DNA of 64,000 nucleotides from CAYOHP01 sp964403795 [NCBI: uncultured bacterium] (GTDB lineage Bacteria > Muiribacteriota > UBA6191 > CAZXTJ01): assembly GCA_964403795.1 (NCBI GenBank), contig CAYOHP010000019.1, forward strand, positions 1-64,000, read 5' to 3'. The position numbers and the translations under genes are program-made. This document shows positions 16,665 to 25,527 of the stretch, piece after piece. The stretch's first letter is position 1; each line of letters starts with the position of its first letter. The notes beneath the pieces are model-generated. The model had not been told where the DNA came from and made no database searches. It saw only the letters and a list, made by a program, of their open reading frames with translations.

Positions 16665-18460
16665 TGGCCGGCGCCCCCGTCGGAAGGGGGGACCCGGGCG
16701 CTCGGCTCGCTGCGAGCGGCGGAGCGCTCCTGGTGGCATTCCTGCTGGCGGCCCACGCCAGCCTCTACGACGGCTGGATGGTCGACGACGCCGGCATCAG
16801 CCTGGCGTATGCCCAGAACCTGGCCGCCGGGCACGGACTGGTGGCCCAGCCGGGTGCGACGCCGGTGGAGGGCTTCTCGAACCCGCTCTGGATCCTGCTG
16901 TCGGCGGTCCTCTCCCCGTTCGGCACACTCTCGGAGCCCTGGGGGCCGAAGCTCCTCGGCCTCGGGTGCGCGTCGGCCGCGCTCTGGGTGTCGGCCCGGC
17001 TGGCGGGACGGATGGGAGCTCGACCGGTAGCCCTCTGGCTGCCGGCCGCCTTGTTCACCGTGCTCAATCCCGCCTTCGTGGTGTGGGTCGGCTCGGGGCT
17101 CGAGAACGGGCTATACGCCTTCCTGGTCATGGCCCTGACGCTGGCTGCCGTGGGCGCGGTCGACCCGGGAGGGAGCCGGGGGAGGGCCGCCCCGGTCGGC
17201 GCCCTCGCCGGGCTGGTGGCTCTGACCCGGCCCGACGGGGTGGTCTACGTCCTGCTGTATCCGCTCGTCTCGATGGCCGGCGGCGGAGGCGCTCCGGGGC
17301 CCGTCCGGGCCCGAGGCCTCGCCGCCTACGGTCTCGCCTTCGGCCTGGTGGTCGGGGCCTGGGCCGCGGTGAGGATCTCGGTCTTCGGCGACCTCCTCCC
17401 CAACACCTACAGGGTGAAGGGCGGTCCGGGATTCGCCGACCTGGTAGGGATCGCGGTCCTCTCGGCACCCATGGTCGAGAAGGCCATGGGCCTGGTGGCG
17501 ACCCTTTTCGAGCCGGTCGCCGGGAACCTCCTCGGGACGCTCGTCGTGGTCGGCGCCGTGACCCTGGCAGTCCGCGGCGCAGGGCGCCCGGCCCATGCCG
17601 CGGTGGCAGGGGCAGGCGGACTCGCCTTCCTCGCCTACCTCCTGCTGCCGTCCGACTGGATGGCCGAGCGTCGCTTCGCCACGCCCTTCTACCCCCTCTT
17701 CTACCTGGGACTGGCGGCGACCAGCCGGGCGTTCTGCCTCCGTCGATACGGACCGCCCGGGGAGCGCCTGCACCTGGTCGCCATGGCGGCCCTGCTGGCA
17801 GTCTCGCTCCCGGCCTTCCGCTACCGGGCGCTGCGCTTCGCCCACACCCCCAACATCAGCGTCGACTTCGTGCGCCGCGCCTACGCCGAACCGCTGGCGC
17901 GTCATGCCCGCGACCTGGGCCTGGCGGAAGCCTCGGTCCTGCTCCCCGACGTCGGCGGCATGCTGCTCGGATCGCGACTCCGGGTCGTGGACCTGGCGGG
18001 CCTGACGGATCGGGAGCTGGCGATGCGGATCCATGCGGGTGATCCGGTCCGGACCCGCGACTACCTCCTCGAGACCGTGCGCCCTACCTTCATGCACGTG
18101 CTCCACCTGTGGGCCGCAGCCCTCCGGCTCGAGGACGACCCTCGTTTCGAGCGCGACTACCTGGCGATCCACCGTTACCCGGGCGGGGGCGGCACCGGGG
18201 CGGACGGCAGCACCGGCGGCTGGTTCGTGCGTCGGGAGGCGGTGGCGGGCAAGGACGCCGCACTGGCGCGGATCCGCGCCGAGGACCATCGCCTCGGAGC
18301 CAGACTCGAGCCGCTGCCCCGCGGATTCGCCTGGTGGGCCTTGGGGGGACCGGCCTTCGCAGCCGGCCTGGGAGGCGACCGCCCCAAGGACGCGCCGCCG
18401 CGGGCGCCGGGAGCCTCCGAGCCTCCCGGCCCTCCGGACCGTCCCGCCCGAGCGGGCTGA
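16664..18460 (+). CDS. Polytopic membrane protein, GT-C glycosyltransferase-like
   Basis: 598 residues with about ten hydrophobic spans. After the first span (GGALLVAFLLAAHASLYDG) comes MVDDAGISLAYAQNLAAGHG, a periplasmic loop with paired acidic residues like that of GT-C fold glycosyltransferases using lipid-linked sugars, then EGFSNPLWILLSAVLSPF. The C-terminal ~170 residues are soluble. It probably transfers a sugar onto an envelope polymer; donor and acceptor are unknown. The GTG overlaps the speA stop, an odd partner for this type of gene. It stops one base before the next gene on the opposite strand. Confidence 0.72.
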   Translation: MAGAPVGRGDPGARLAASGGALLVAFLLAAHASLYDGWMVDDAGISLAYAQNLAAGHGLVAQPGATPVEGFSNPLWILLSAVLSPFGTLSEPWGPKLLGLGCASAALWVSARLAGRMGARPVALWLPAALFTVLNPAFVVWVGSGLENGLYAFLVMALTLAAVGAVDPGGSRGRAAPVGALAGLVALTRPDGVVYVLLYPLVSMAGGGGAPGPVRARGLAAYGLAFGLVVGAWAAVRISVFGDLLPNTYRVKGGPGFADLVGIAVLSAPMVEKAMGLVATLFEPVAGNLLGTLVVVGAVTLAVRGAGRPAHAAVAGAGGLAFLAYLLLPSDWMAERRFATPFYPLFYLGLAATSRAFCLRRYGPPGERLHLVAMAALLAVSLPAFRYRALRFAHTPNISVDFVRRAYAEPLARHARDLGLAEASVLLPDVGGMLLGSRLRVVDLAGLTDRELAMRIHAGDPVRTRDYLLETVRPTFMHVLHLWAAALRLEDDPRFERDYLAIHRYPGGGGTGADGSTGGWFVRREAVAGKDAALARIRAEDHRLGARLEPLPRGFAWWALGGPAFAAGLGGDRPKDAPPRAPGASEPPGPPDRPARAG

Positions 18461-19588
18461 TCAGCCGGCTCCCCCGCCGGGAGGGAGCGGCGTTCCTTCC
18501 AGCCAGCGGCGCACGGCTGCGCCCGGTCCCTCCCCCCATTCCCCAGGTCCGACCACCAACAGGACCGGCCGGAACCCGATGTTGGGCGTCAGCCTGCGGA
18601 GCGGGACGTTCTCCCAGCGCCAGTGGAAGTCGGGCCAGCTCATGCGGGCGCTCACCGTCACCATCTCGGGGCCGTCCGCCCAGGACCCACCCCTGACGGC
18701 ACGCTCCCCGGACGCAGGCGACTCCCGGATCCCGCTCGGGGTCCCGGACCGCACCCCGTCGGGTCGGGACCGCTCGGCCCGATGCGCCAGCGCCAGGGCG
18801 TCGTAGGGCTCCGAGGTCCATTCCCAGACCGAGCCGCACATGGCGAAGAGCCCGTACCCGTTGGGGGGAAGGTCGCGAAGCGGCCCGATCGCGAACGAGG
18901 AGAAGTTCCCGAAGTCGGCCCGGTCCCGGGTCGGGGCCGCGTCCCCCCAGGGGTAGCGGCAGCGCAGCAGGCCTCCCCGCGCCGCCCGCTCCCATTCGTC
19001 CTCCCGGGGCAGCCGGATCTCGCACTCGCCCCCGACCTTCGCGAGCCGGGCGCACCACTCCTCGGCCTCCGAGGCCCCTACCGCCACCAGCGGGGTCCCG
19101 GGCGCCAGGCAGTAGTGCCGGCGGATCTTGTTCTCCTGGGCGACCAGGAAGAGATCGGGAGCCGTGCCGCCCTCGGATACCGGGGGGTCCGGGGGGAAGG
19201 CGTCCGGGGGATCGTCCCAGCCCATGACGCGGGCGTACTGCTCCCAGGTCACCGGCGTCTCGGCGATCCGGAACGCCGCCACCATGGCCTCCAGGACCGG
19301 ACGCTCGTCCAGCTCGCCCAGCTCGCTCCCCAGCACGGTGCGGCCTCCCGGCACGTACCGGAAGCGGATCCCCCCGACCTCGACCGCCAGTTCCTCGAGG
19401 GCCCCGGCGCGCAGGTCGCGGAGGTGGTCTTCCTCCGGGAAGGTCCCGAATCCCCGGTCCAGCACCGCGGCCGCGTCGCCCCGGCACCCGGCGCGCCGGA
19501 GCAGCTTGGCGAGCTCGACGAAGCCGGACGGGTTGGCGGAAACGGCCAGGCGCGCCAGGGCCGTCTCGAGTTCCGCGGCCAGGCTCAA
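18461..19588 (-). CDS. FGE-sulfatase domain protein paired with a radical SAM enzyme
   Basis: 375 residues. The N-terminal ~85 are helical, like a small TPR unit (FVELAKLLRRAGCRGDAAAV). From ~90 it is an FGE-sulfatase (formylglycine-generating-enzyme-like) domain: VEVGGIRFRYVPGG, RPVLEAMVAAFRIAETPVT, RLPREDEWERAARGG, YPWGDAAPTRD, MCGSVWEWTSEPYD, VRGGSWAD, NIGFRPVLL. Whether the FGE copper Cys pair is present is not clear; such domains also serve as ergothioneine-synthase-like or pure binding modules. The TTG start at 19588 overlaps the stop of the radical SAM gene, so the two are coupled. It may act on, or present, the same substrate as the radical SAM enzyme. Confidence 0.78.
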   Translation of the reverse strand: MSLAAELETALARLAVSANPSGFVELAKLLRRAGCRGDAAAVLDRGFGTFPEEDHLRDLRAGALEELAVEVGGIRFRYVPGGRTVLGSELGELDERPVLEAMVAAFRIAETPVTWEQYARVMGWDDPPDAFPPDPPVSEGGTAPDLFLVAQENKIRRHYCLAPGTPLVAVGASEAEEWCARLAKVGGECEIRLPREDEWERAARGGLLRCRYPWGDAAPTRDRADFGNFSSFAIGPLRDLPPNGYGLFAMCGSVWEWTSEPYDALALAHRAERSRPDGVRSGTPSGIRESPASGERAVRGGSWADGPEMVTVSARMSWPDFHWRWENVPLRRLTPNIGFRPVLLVVGPGEWGEGPGAAVRRWLEGTPLPPGGGAG

Positions 19589-20916
19589 GGGAGGCTCCCG
19601 TCCAGTTCGACCTCCAGGGTGGTCGAGGCCGACGGCCAGCCCGCCTCCTCGGCCCGGACCTGCCAGGGGTCGGGGGCGTCCACCGATCCGGCGAACACCA
19701 GGGCCCGGGTCCGGCAGCCCCCCTCGAACCCTCCGCACCCGGTGCAGCCGGCTCCGCCCCGCATCCGCCGGAAGCCGGCGCTGCCGTTCCAGAGCCCGGG
19801 GAACCGCTCTTCCCGGAGGCTGCCAACGTCGAAGCCGTCGCCCAGGAAGCTGCAGGGACTGACCCGTCCCCCCACCGAGATGGAGGCGATGGTGGTCCCG
19901 GCGCCGCAGGTCCCCGCCGGCTGGATCCGGGCGGCTTCCGGAGCCCGCAGCGATGGACCGAACGCGCCCGGCGCCTGCGCCTGCGCCTGCCGGCCGGCGG
20001 TACCCGGGTCCCGGGCGCCCATCGCCGCCAGCCGCTCCAGCGCGGCACGGTACCCGTCGAAGCTCGGCATGCGCTCCGGGTGGTGGAGGGCGGTCCCCGC
20101 GGGGTAGAGCGGCCGGAAGACCGCGGTGGCGGCACCGAGTCCCCGGGCGAGCTCCACGCAGGCCTCGACCTCGTGGGTGTTGCCCCGCATCAAGGTGAAG
20201 GCGATCGAGAACCGGGCATGTCGCGCCAGGATGCGGATCCGATCCAGCGTCGCCGCGAAGGTCCCCATGCCCCGGACCGCGTCATGGGTCCCGGGTGTCG
20301 CCCCGTCCAGGCTCACGTTCAGCCAGACCAGGTCGCGGGCTCCCAGCTCCCGGGCCCGGGCCTCGTCGACCAGCAGTCCGTTGGTGGTGAGCGACGGCGC
20401 CAGCCCATGTCCGATCGCCAGGTCGAGGAGCTCGAAGAGGTCGCGCCGGAGCAGGGGCTCGCCCCCGGTGACCCCGAGGCGGAAGCTCCCGAGCCGCGCC
20501 AGGTCGGCGAACAGGCGGTCGAGTTCGCCGAGGTCGAGGGGGCGCTCGTCCCGGGGGAGCGCCCCCGCGAAGCAGTGGACGCAGGCCAGGTTGCAGCGGG
20601 CCGTCGCCTCCAGGTGCACCGCCAGCGGACCCACCAGGTGGTCGGGCGGGACGGGGTCCGGGTCCCTGGCCTCGGCGTCGAACCTCCCGTCGAGGCGGAA
20701 GAAGCCCAGGCCGTGGAGCATGCCCGCCAGTCCGCGGCGCGCCCCCAGCTCCTCCGAGGGACCGGTGCCCAGCACCGCCTCGAAGCTCCGCGAGAGGCAG
20801 ACCCGGAGGATCCCGGTGGTCTCGCGGTCGAAGGGGAGGTAGCTGGCGGTGCGCCGGTCGTAGACCAGCGAGCCGAAGTGCTGCGGCACCAGCACGAAGC
20901 GGGGGCGTCGCGTCAT
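19585..20916 (-). CDS. Radical SAM/SPASM protein
   Basis: 443 residues. The N-terminal ~100 residues (FVLVPQHFGSLVYDRRTASY) resemble the leader regions of peptide-modifying radical SAM enzymes. The [4Fe-4S] motif is CNLACVHCFAG (CX3CX2C), followed by VTGGEPLLRRDLFELL and LTTNGLLVDE, standard for the family. The C terminus has a SPASM-type set of cysteines: GTCGAGTTIASISVGGRVSP, CSFLG, then GCTGCGGFEGGCR. SPASM enzymes typically modify peptides or proteins, or make peptide-derived cofactors. ATG at 20916 overlaps the upstream gene (ATGA). No short precursor peptide gene is visible next to it, so the substrate may be one of its operon partners or encoded elsewhere. Confidence 0.85.
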   Translation of the reverse strand: MTRRPRFVLVPQHFGSLVYDRRTASYLPFDRETTGILRVCLSRSFEAVLGTGPSEELGARRGLAGMLHGLGFFRLDGRFDAEARDPDPVPPDHLVGPLAVHLEATARCNLACVHCFAGALPRDERPLDLGELDRLFADLARLGSFRLGVTGGEPLLRRDLFELLDLAIGHGLAPSLTTNGLLVDEARARELGARDLVWLNVSLDGATPGTHDAVRGMGTFAATLDRIRILARHARFSIAFTLMRGNTHEVEACVELARGLGAATAVFRPLYPAGTALHHPERMPSFDGYRAALERLAAMGARDPGTAGRQAQAQAPGAFGPSLRAPEAARIQPAGTCGAGTTIASISVGGRVSPCSFLGDGFDVGSLREERFPGLWNGSAGFRRMRGGAGCTGCGGFEGGCRTRALVFAGSVDAPDPWQVRAEEAGWPSASTTLEVELDGSLP

Positions 20917-21557
20917 TCCCGCCCCCGCGGCCGCGAGGGCGCCAGCTCGAACCCGACCCGGACGAAGGCACGGTGCAGGCCTCGTCGGCTCCCTCCGCCG
21001 TCACCCGGCGGCGGCGCGAGACCCAGGCCCACCGCCCCCCGGCGCTGGGCGTCCTGGAAACGGTAGGCCAGGTCCCCGGACGGCGCCTCGAAGTCGCGAC
21101 GGTGGAGCGGCACCCAGCCGGTGGCCTCGAAATCCGGGAGTTCCCAGCCCGCACCGGGCGGGTCACCGGTCCCCAGGAAGCCGGAACCTTCCCCGGAGAG
21201 GAGCACCACGTCCTGGTGGAGGTTCTCGGGGAGCGGGTCGCTGGTGCGGGAGAGCAGCAGGAGCAGGATCCCGCCGTCCCCGGGCAGACCCTGGAACTCG
21301 AGGGCCAGGAGGTGGCGACCGGTCCCGAGCTCGAACCTCGCCTCCTCCAGCGGGTCCCCGTCGAGCCAGGCCCGGACCTCGCCCGGGGTGTAGAGCAGGA
21401 GTTCGAGCGGGATCCGGTCCGGGGATCGCCAGCGGAGGACCACCCCTCCGCACCCGGCGGGTACCTCGCAGTGGGAGTGGATCTCGAGCACCAGCCGGCC
21501 GCCCCGCTTGCGGAAGCGGGACAGCCCGTTCAGGCGCAGGGTCTCCTCATCGGTCAC
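20913..21557 (-). CDS. Unknown beta-sandwich-like protein, first gene of the radical SAM triad
   Basis: 214 residues from a GTG at 21557 with GGGGAGG ahead of it. The sequence alternates strands ([37 protein letters not shown]) and a later [19 protein letters not shown] recalls galactose-binding or jelly-roll domains. Two cysteines lie close together in CEVPAGC. There is no signal peptide. The C-terminal ~40 residues are Gly/Arg-rich. It overlaps the radical SAM gene by 4 nt, so it is probably a partner or substrate. Not recognised as a named family. Confidence 0.65.
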   Translation of the reverse strand: MTDEETLRLNGLSRFRKRGGRLVLEIHSHCEVPAGCGGVVLRWRSPDRIPLELLLYTPGEVRAWLDGDPLEEARFELGTGRHLLALEFQGLPGDGGILLLLLSRTSDPLPENLHQDVVLLSGEGSGFLGTGDPPGAGWELPDFEATGWVPLHRRDFEAPSGDLAYRFQDAQRRGAVGLGLAPPPGDGGGSRRGLHRAFVRVGFELAPSRPRGRE

Positions 21558-21657
21558 GAACGCGCCTCCCCGGGCCGCGATCCGCTACCCTCGGTCCCGC
21601 CGCCCCCGGGGACCGCGATCGGGCCGGGACCGGCGAGGCGGCAGGGAGCGGGCGGGC

Positions 21658-23739
21658 ATGGACGAAATCGGCAGCTACGATCTGCACCTCTTCGGGGAGG
21701 GGAAGCACCGGCGCCTCTGGGAGATGCTCGGCGCCCACCCGGGGCAACGGGACGGAGTCCAGGGAACCCGTTTCGCGGTCTGGGCTCCCAATGCCGCCGC
21801 CGTCTCCCTGATCGGCGACTTCACCGGCTGGAGGAAGGCCCCGGTCCCGCTGCGCCGGATCTCCGACTCGGGGGTCTGGTCGGCCTTCGTGCCCAAGGTC
21901 GGCGAAGGCGCCCGCTACAAGTACCTGGTGCGTTCCGCCCACGGGGACTACGTGGTCGACAAGGCCGACCCGGTCGGCTTCGGGTTCGAGCCGCGTCCCC
22001 AGACCGCCTCCATCGTGCGCCGCCTCGACGGCTACGCCTGGGGCGACGACACCTGGATGAAGGCGCGGAAGAGGACCCAGGATCCCTCCTCTCCGCTCTC
22101 GATCTACGAGGTCCACCTCGGCTCCTGGCGCCGGATCCCCGACGCCGGGAACCGCTGGCTCACCTACCGGGAGATGGCGCCCCTGCTCGCCGAGTACGTG
22201 AAGGGCATGGGCTTCACCCACGTCGAGCTCCTCCCGGTGAGCGAACACCCCTTCGACGGCTCCTGGGGCTACCAGTGCGTAGGGTACTTCGCTCCCACCA
22301 GTCGTTTCGGGACCCCCCAGGACTTCATGTTCCTGGTCGACACCCTGCACCAGGCCGGGATCGGGGTGCTGCTCGACTGGGTGCCGGCCCACTTCCCGCG
22401 CGACGAGCACGGGCTCGGGTACTTCGACGGGACCCACCTCTACGAGCACGCCGACCCGCGCCAGGGGACCCACCAGGACTGGAACACCTTCGTCTTCAAC
22501 TACGGCCGCAACGAGGTGCGGAACTTCCTGGTCTCCAACGCCCTTTTCTGGCTCGAGGTCTTCCACATCGACGGGCTCCGGGTCGACGCGGTGGCCTCGA
22601 TGCTCTATCTCGACTACTCCCGCAAGGCCGGGGAGTGGGTGCCCAACAAGTACGGCGGGCGCGAGAACCTCGAGGCGGTGGCCTTCCTCCGGGAGATGAA
22701 CGGGACCGTGAAGGAGAACTTCCCGGATGTCCTCACCATCGCCGAGGAGTCGACGTCGTGGCCGATGGTGAGCCGGCCGGTCTACCTCGGCGGGCTCGGC
22801 TTCGACCTCAAGTGGAACATGGGGTGGATGCACGACACCCTCGACTACGCGGCCCACGATCCCATCCATCGGACCTTCCATCACCACAAGATGACGTTCT
22901 CGATGATGTACGCGTTCCACGAGAATTTCATGCTGGCCTACTCCCACGACGAGGTGGTCCACGGGAAGCGGTCGATGCTCGGGCGCATGCCCGGGGACGA
23001 GTGGAAGCAGTTCGCCAACCTGAGGACCCTCTACGGCTGGATGTGGACGCATCCGGGGAAGAATCTCCTCTTCATGGGATGCGAGTTCGGGCAGCGCCGG
23101 GAATGGAACCATGACCAGAGCCTGGACTGGCACCTGCTGGACCATCCCATGCACCGGGGACTCCTCACCTGGGTCGCTGACCTGAACGCCCTGCTGCGCC
23201 GGGAGCCGGCGCTCCACGAACGGGATTTCTCGCCCGACGGCTTCGCCTGGGTCGACTGCAACGATGCTCCCCAGTGCGTGTACAGCTTCCTCCGCTGGGA
23301 TGCCGAGCACCGGCGCCCGGTCCTCTGCATCGCCAACTTCACTCCCGTGCCCCGCCACGAGTACCGGGTGGGAGTCCCGCTCGGCGGTCGCTGGGACGAG
23401 ATCCTGAACGGCGACGCCCGCCTCTACGGGGGATCGGGGATGGGGAACTCCGGGTCCGTCGAGTCGCAGCCGGTGGAAGCCCACGGGCACGCCCACTCCC
23501 TCTCGCTGACCCTGCCGCCGCTCTCGCTCCTGGTGCTCCGACCGGGACCGAGCCGGGTCGAGGCCGAGGGGGCCGACGAGTCCGTCTCGACGTCACTCCC
23601 TACGGGTGCCCCGCAGCCTGGGAAGGCTTCCCAGAAGGCCCATCCCCACGCTCCGGCGGCTCCGGCCGCTGACCCGAAGACGTCCAGCGATGCCGCCCCG
23701 GCCTCTCGACCCCAGGGGCCCAAGAAGTCCGGAGGCTGA
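21658..23739 (+). CDS. glgB: 1,4-alpha-glucan branching enzyme
   Basis: 693 residues of the GH13 branching enzymes, which introduce alpha-1,6 branches in glycogen. An N-terminal CBM48 ([20 protein letters not shown]) precedes the barrel: [29 protein letters not shown], nucleophile in [15 protein letters not shown] (~Asp310), acid/base in TIAEEST (~Glu363), and [12 protein letters not shown] for the third Asp. A C-terminal beta domain follows. The last ~55 residues are low-complexity Ala/Pro/Ser and are extra to the family. ATG at 21658 has GGGAGCGGGCGGG ahead. No other glycogen gene is near. Confidence 0.95.
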   Translation: MDEIGSYDLHLFGEGKHRRLWEMLGAHPGQRDGVQGTRFAVWAPNAAAVSLIGDFTGWRKAPVPLRRISDSGVWSAFVPKVGEGARYKYLVRSAHGDYVVDKADPVGFGFEPRPQTASIVRRLDGYAWGDDTWMKARKRTQDPSSPLSIYEVHLGSWRRIPDAGNRWLTYREMAPLLAEYVKGMGFTHVELLPVSEHPFDGSWGYQCVGYFAPTSRFGTPQDFMFLVDTLHQAGIGVLLDWVPAHFPRDEHGLGYFDGTHLYEHADPRQGTHQDWNTFVFNYGRNEVRNFLVSNALFWLEVFHIDGLRVDAVASMLYLDYSRKAGEWVPNKYGGRENLEAVAFLREMNGTVKENFPDVLTIAEESTSWPMVSRPVYLGGLGFDLKWNMGWMHDTLDYAAHDPIHRTFHHHKMTFSMMYAFHENFMLAYSHDEVVHGKRSMLGRMPGDEWKQFANLRTLYGWMWTHPGKNLLFMGCEFGQRREWNHDQSLDWHLLDHPMHRGLLTWVADLNALLRREPALHERDFSPDGFAWVDCNDAPQCVYSFLRWDAEHRRPVLCIANFTPVPRHEYRVGVPLGGRWDEILNGDARLYGGSGMGNSGSVESQPVEAHGHAHSLSLTLPPLSLLVLRPGPSRVEAEGADESVSTSLPTGAPQPGKASQKAHPHAPAAPAADPKTSSDAAPASRPQGPKKSGG

Positions 23740-23884
23740 CGAAGTCCCCGGCCTGCGAGCCGGTGAGACCGTGGAGACAGCCATGAATCGGCTTCCGTGG
23801 CCGACCTCCGCCTTGGCACACGACTTGATCCGGAGCCTGGAGCGGCGCACCCGATACCCCGCCGCTCACGGAAGGTCGGCCGCC

Positions 23885-24481
23885 ATGGCGCATCGGTCTT
23901 CGTCCTGCCGCAGCCATGCCCTCGTCCTGATCCTCGCGACCCTGCTGCCTCTCGACCTCGGCTGTCTCCCCAACCTGGGCCTCGCGGCCGGGCAGGGAAC
24001 CCAGGCCGGAGCCACGCCGCAGGGGCCCGCAAACGGCAACCGGCGAGGGAATCGCCGCGGCAATCGTCGCGGCGCCCGCCCCCGATCCCGGGCGAGGACG
24101 CCCCGGAGCGGACCACAGCGCCAGGCCCGGACCCCGACGCCCCAGCAGAGGCCTCCGGGCACCGTTCCCGGGGATCCCCCGGCTCCGCCTCGGACCGATC
24201 CACCCGCAGCTCCGGCTCCGCCGCCGGCCGGGCCCGAGGAGCCGCGGAACCCGCCCCCCTCCGAGGGCCTCACGACCGCGGACGTGGCCGGACCCACCCG
24301 GACCTACGACGACGGCAGCCAGCTGACGACCTACGACGACGGGAGCACGCTGGCCCGCGACACGGACGGGAACTACTCGGCCAGCCCCGCCACCGACACC
24401 GCGCCCGCAGCCGCACCCGAGGCCCCGGCACCCGAGCCGTTGGCTCCTTCGGTCGGCAGCGCCTGCGACGGGGCGTGCTGA
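23885..24481 (+). CDS. Small exported low-complexity protein with NRRG and TYDDGS repeats
   Basis: 198 residues. Signal peptide RSHALVLILATLLPLDLGCLPN; a Cys in this segment could make it a lipoprotein, but no clean lipobox is seen. Then a basic repeat (NRRG three times, then ARPRSRARTPRS), a long Pro-rich stretch, and two copies of TYDDGS before the chain ends ACDGAC. The ATG at 23885 is chosen for the signal peptide and a GGAAGG nine bases upstream; ATG 23783 is in frame but adds 34 residues ahead of the signal sequence. Probably an extracellular or wall-bound filler or adhesive protein; function unknown. Confidence 0.55.
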   Translation: MAHRSSSCRSHALVLILATLLPLDLGCLPNLGLAAGQGTQAGATPQGPANGNRRGNRRGNRRGARPRSRARTPRSGPQRQARTPTPQQRPPGTVPGDPPAPPRTDPPAAPAPPPAGPEEPRNPPPSEGLTTADVAGPTRTYDDGSQLTTYDDGSTLARDTDGNYSASPATDTAPAAAPEAPAPEPLAPSVGSACDGAC

Positions 24482-24531
24482 GAGCCGGGTAGGTTGCCCG
24501 GACACCAGGAGACGGAAGGATCCACCCGGAC

Positions 24532-24537
24532 TACAGT
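24532..24537 (+). promoter_or_regulatory. Putative -10 box (TACAGT), leaderless
   Basis: TACAGT ends 6 nt before the ATG at 24544. No SD and no convincing -35 are visible. Confidence 0.42.
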
Positions 24538-24543
24538 GGGTCC

Positions 24544-25485
24544 ATGGTCCGGTCCCGAACGCGCCAGTGCCTCGCCCTGATGCTGACCCTCGGGCTGGCC
24601 GTCCCGCTGCGGGCCGCCTCCTCTCGGGACCGGCCCCCACCTCCCCCGGCTCCCCCGCCTCCCTCCGCGGCCCTGCTGCTCGGCCTGCCCCCCGCCTCCC
24701 TGCCGGCACCGGGTCCGGATCGCCGGCACGAGGAGTTCTTCGCCTCCATGCTGGCAGCGCTGGAGGCGGGCCAGGGCGATCCTTGGGAACACCTCGATCG
24801 CCTGGAGCAGGCCCTCCCCGGCTTCGAGCCGGAGCTGGCGGTCCGGCTCCTGGCGACCGCCCGCGCCCGCAGCCCGGAGCCCAGCCCCGCCCTGCTCCTG
24901 GTCGAGGGCGTCCTGGCCTCCCACGGGGAGCTCCCCGGCCTCGCCGACCCTCGCCGGGCCCGCCAGCTCCTCGGGGAGGCGGGACGGGCCGCCTCCAGGC
25001 CCGACCTCGCCACCGCGGCCCGCCTCCGCCTGGCGGTCCTGATCGAGCCCACCGAGCCCGAGGCTGCCCGGGCCCTGCTCCGCCAGGTCGGGACCGGCAA
25101 GGACACGGGAGCCACCCGCAGCCTGGAGGGACTGGCCACCCTGATGCTGGGACGGATCGAGCTCCGACTGGGGAACCCGTCCCGGTCGGCCCAGATCTAC
25201 CGGATCGGGCTACGCCGCTTCGCCGGGATCGAACTCGAGGGTTCGGGGCGCCTGGAGCCGTTCTTCCACCACGGTCTCGCCGATGCCCTGGACGCCACGG
25301 GGAATCGCTCCGGGGCCCGGGCCGAGCTCGAGGCCGCCCTCCGCTTCGAGGCCTACCCGGCCCGCTGGGCCGCCGAGGCCAGGCTCCGCGAACTCGCCCC
25401 CGGTACCCAGGACCGGGCGGCCGACCGGGGCCGAGGCGACGGGATGGCACCCCCCCCGGGTTCCCATCCGGCGCCGGAGCCCTAG
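24544..25485 (+). CDS. Exported helical-repeat (TPR-like) protein
   Basis: 313 residues. Signal peptide MVRSRTRQCLALMLTLGLAV ending near AASS, then a Pro-rich spacer (RPPPPPAPPPP). The remainder is helical with repeated ~35-residue hairpins, for example LATLMLGRIELRLGNPSRSA and GLADALDATGNRSGARAELE, the pattern of TPR or Sel1-like scaffolds. A TACAGT box 6 nt before the ATG supports this start. Likely a periplasmic protein-binding scaffold. It lies 42 bp before the next exported-protein gene and may be read together with it. Confidence 0.7.
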   Translation: MVRSRTRQCLALMLTLGLAVPLRAASSRDRPPPPPAPPPPSAALLLGLPPASLPAPGPDRRHEEFFASMLAALEAGQGDPWEHLDRLEQALPGFEPELAVRLLATARARSPEPSPALLLVEGVLASHGELPGLADPRRARQLLGEAGRAASRPDLATAARLRLAVLIEPTEPEAARALLRQVGTGKDTGATRSLEGLATLMLGRIELRLGNPSRSAQIYRIGLRRFAGIELEGSGRLEPFFHHGLADALDATGNRSGARAELEAALRFEAYPARWAAEARLRELAPGTQDRAADRGRGDGMAPPPGSHPAPEP

Positions 25486-25527
25486 ACTCATGACGGGACG
25501 TGGCGCCGGACCGGGTCCGGCATCGGG

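Noticed and set aside
21558-21657. Possible RiPP precursor peptide between the radical SAM triad and glgB
   Set aside because: The 100-bp divergent gap has no small frame with a good start and ribosome site.
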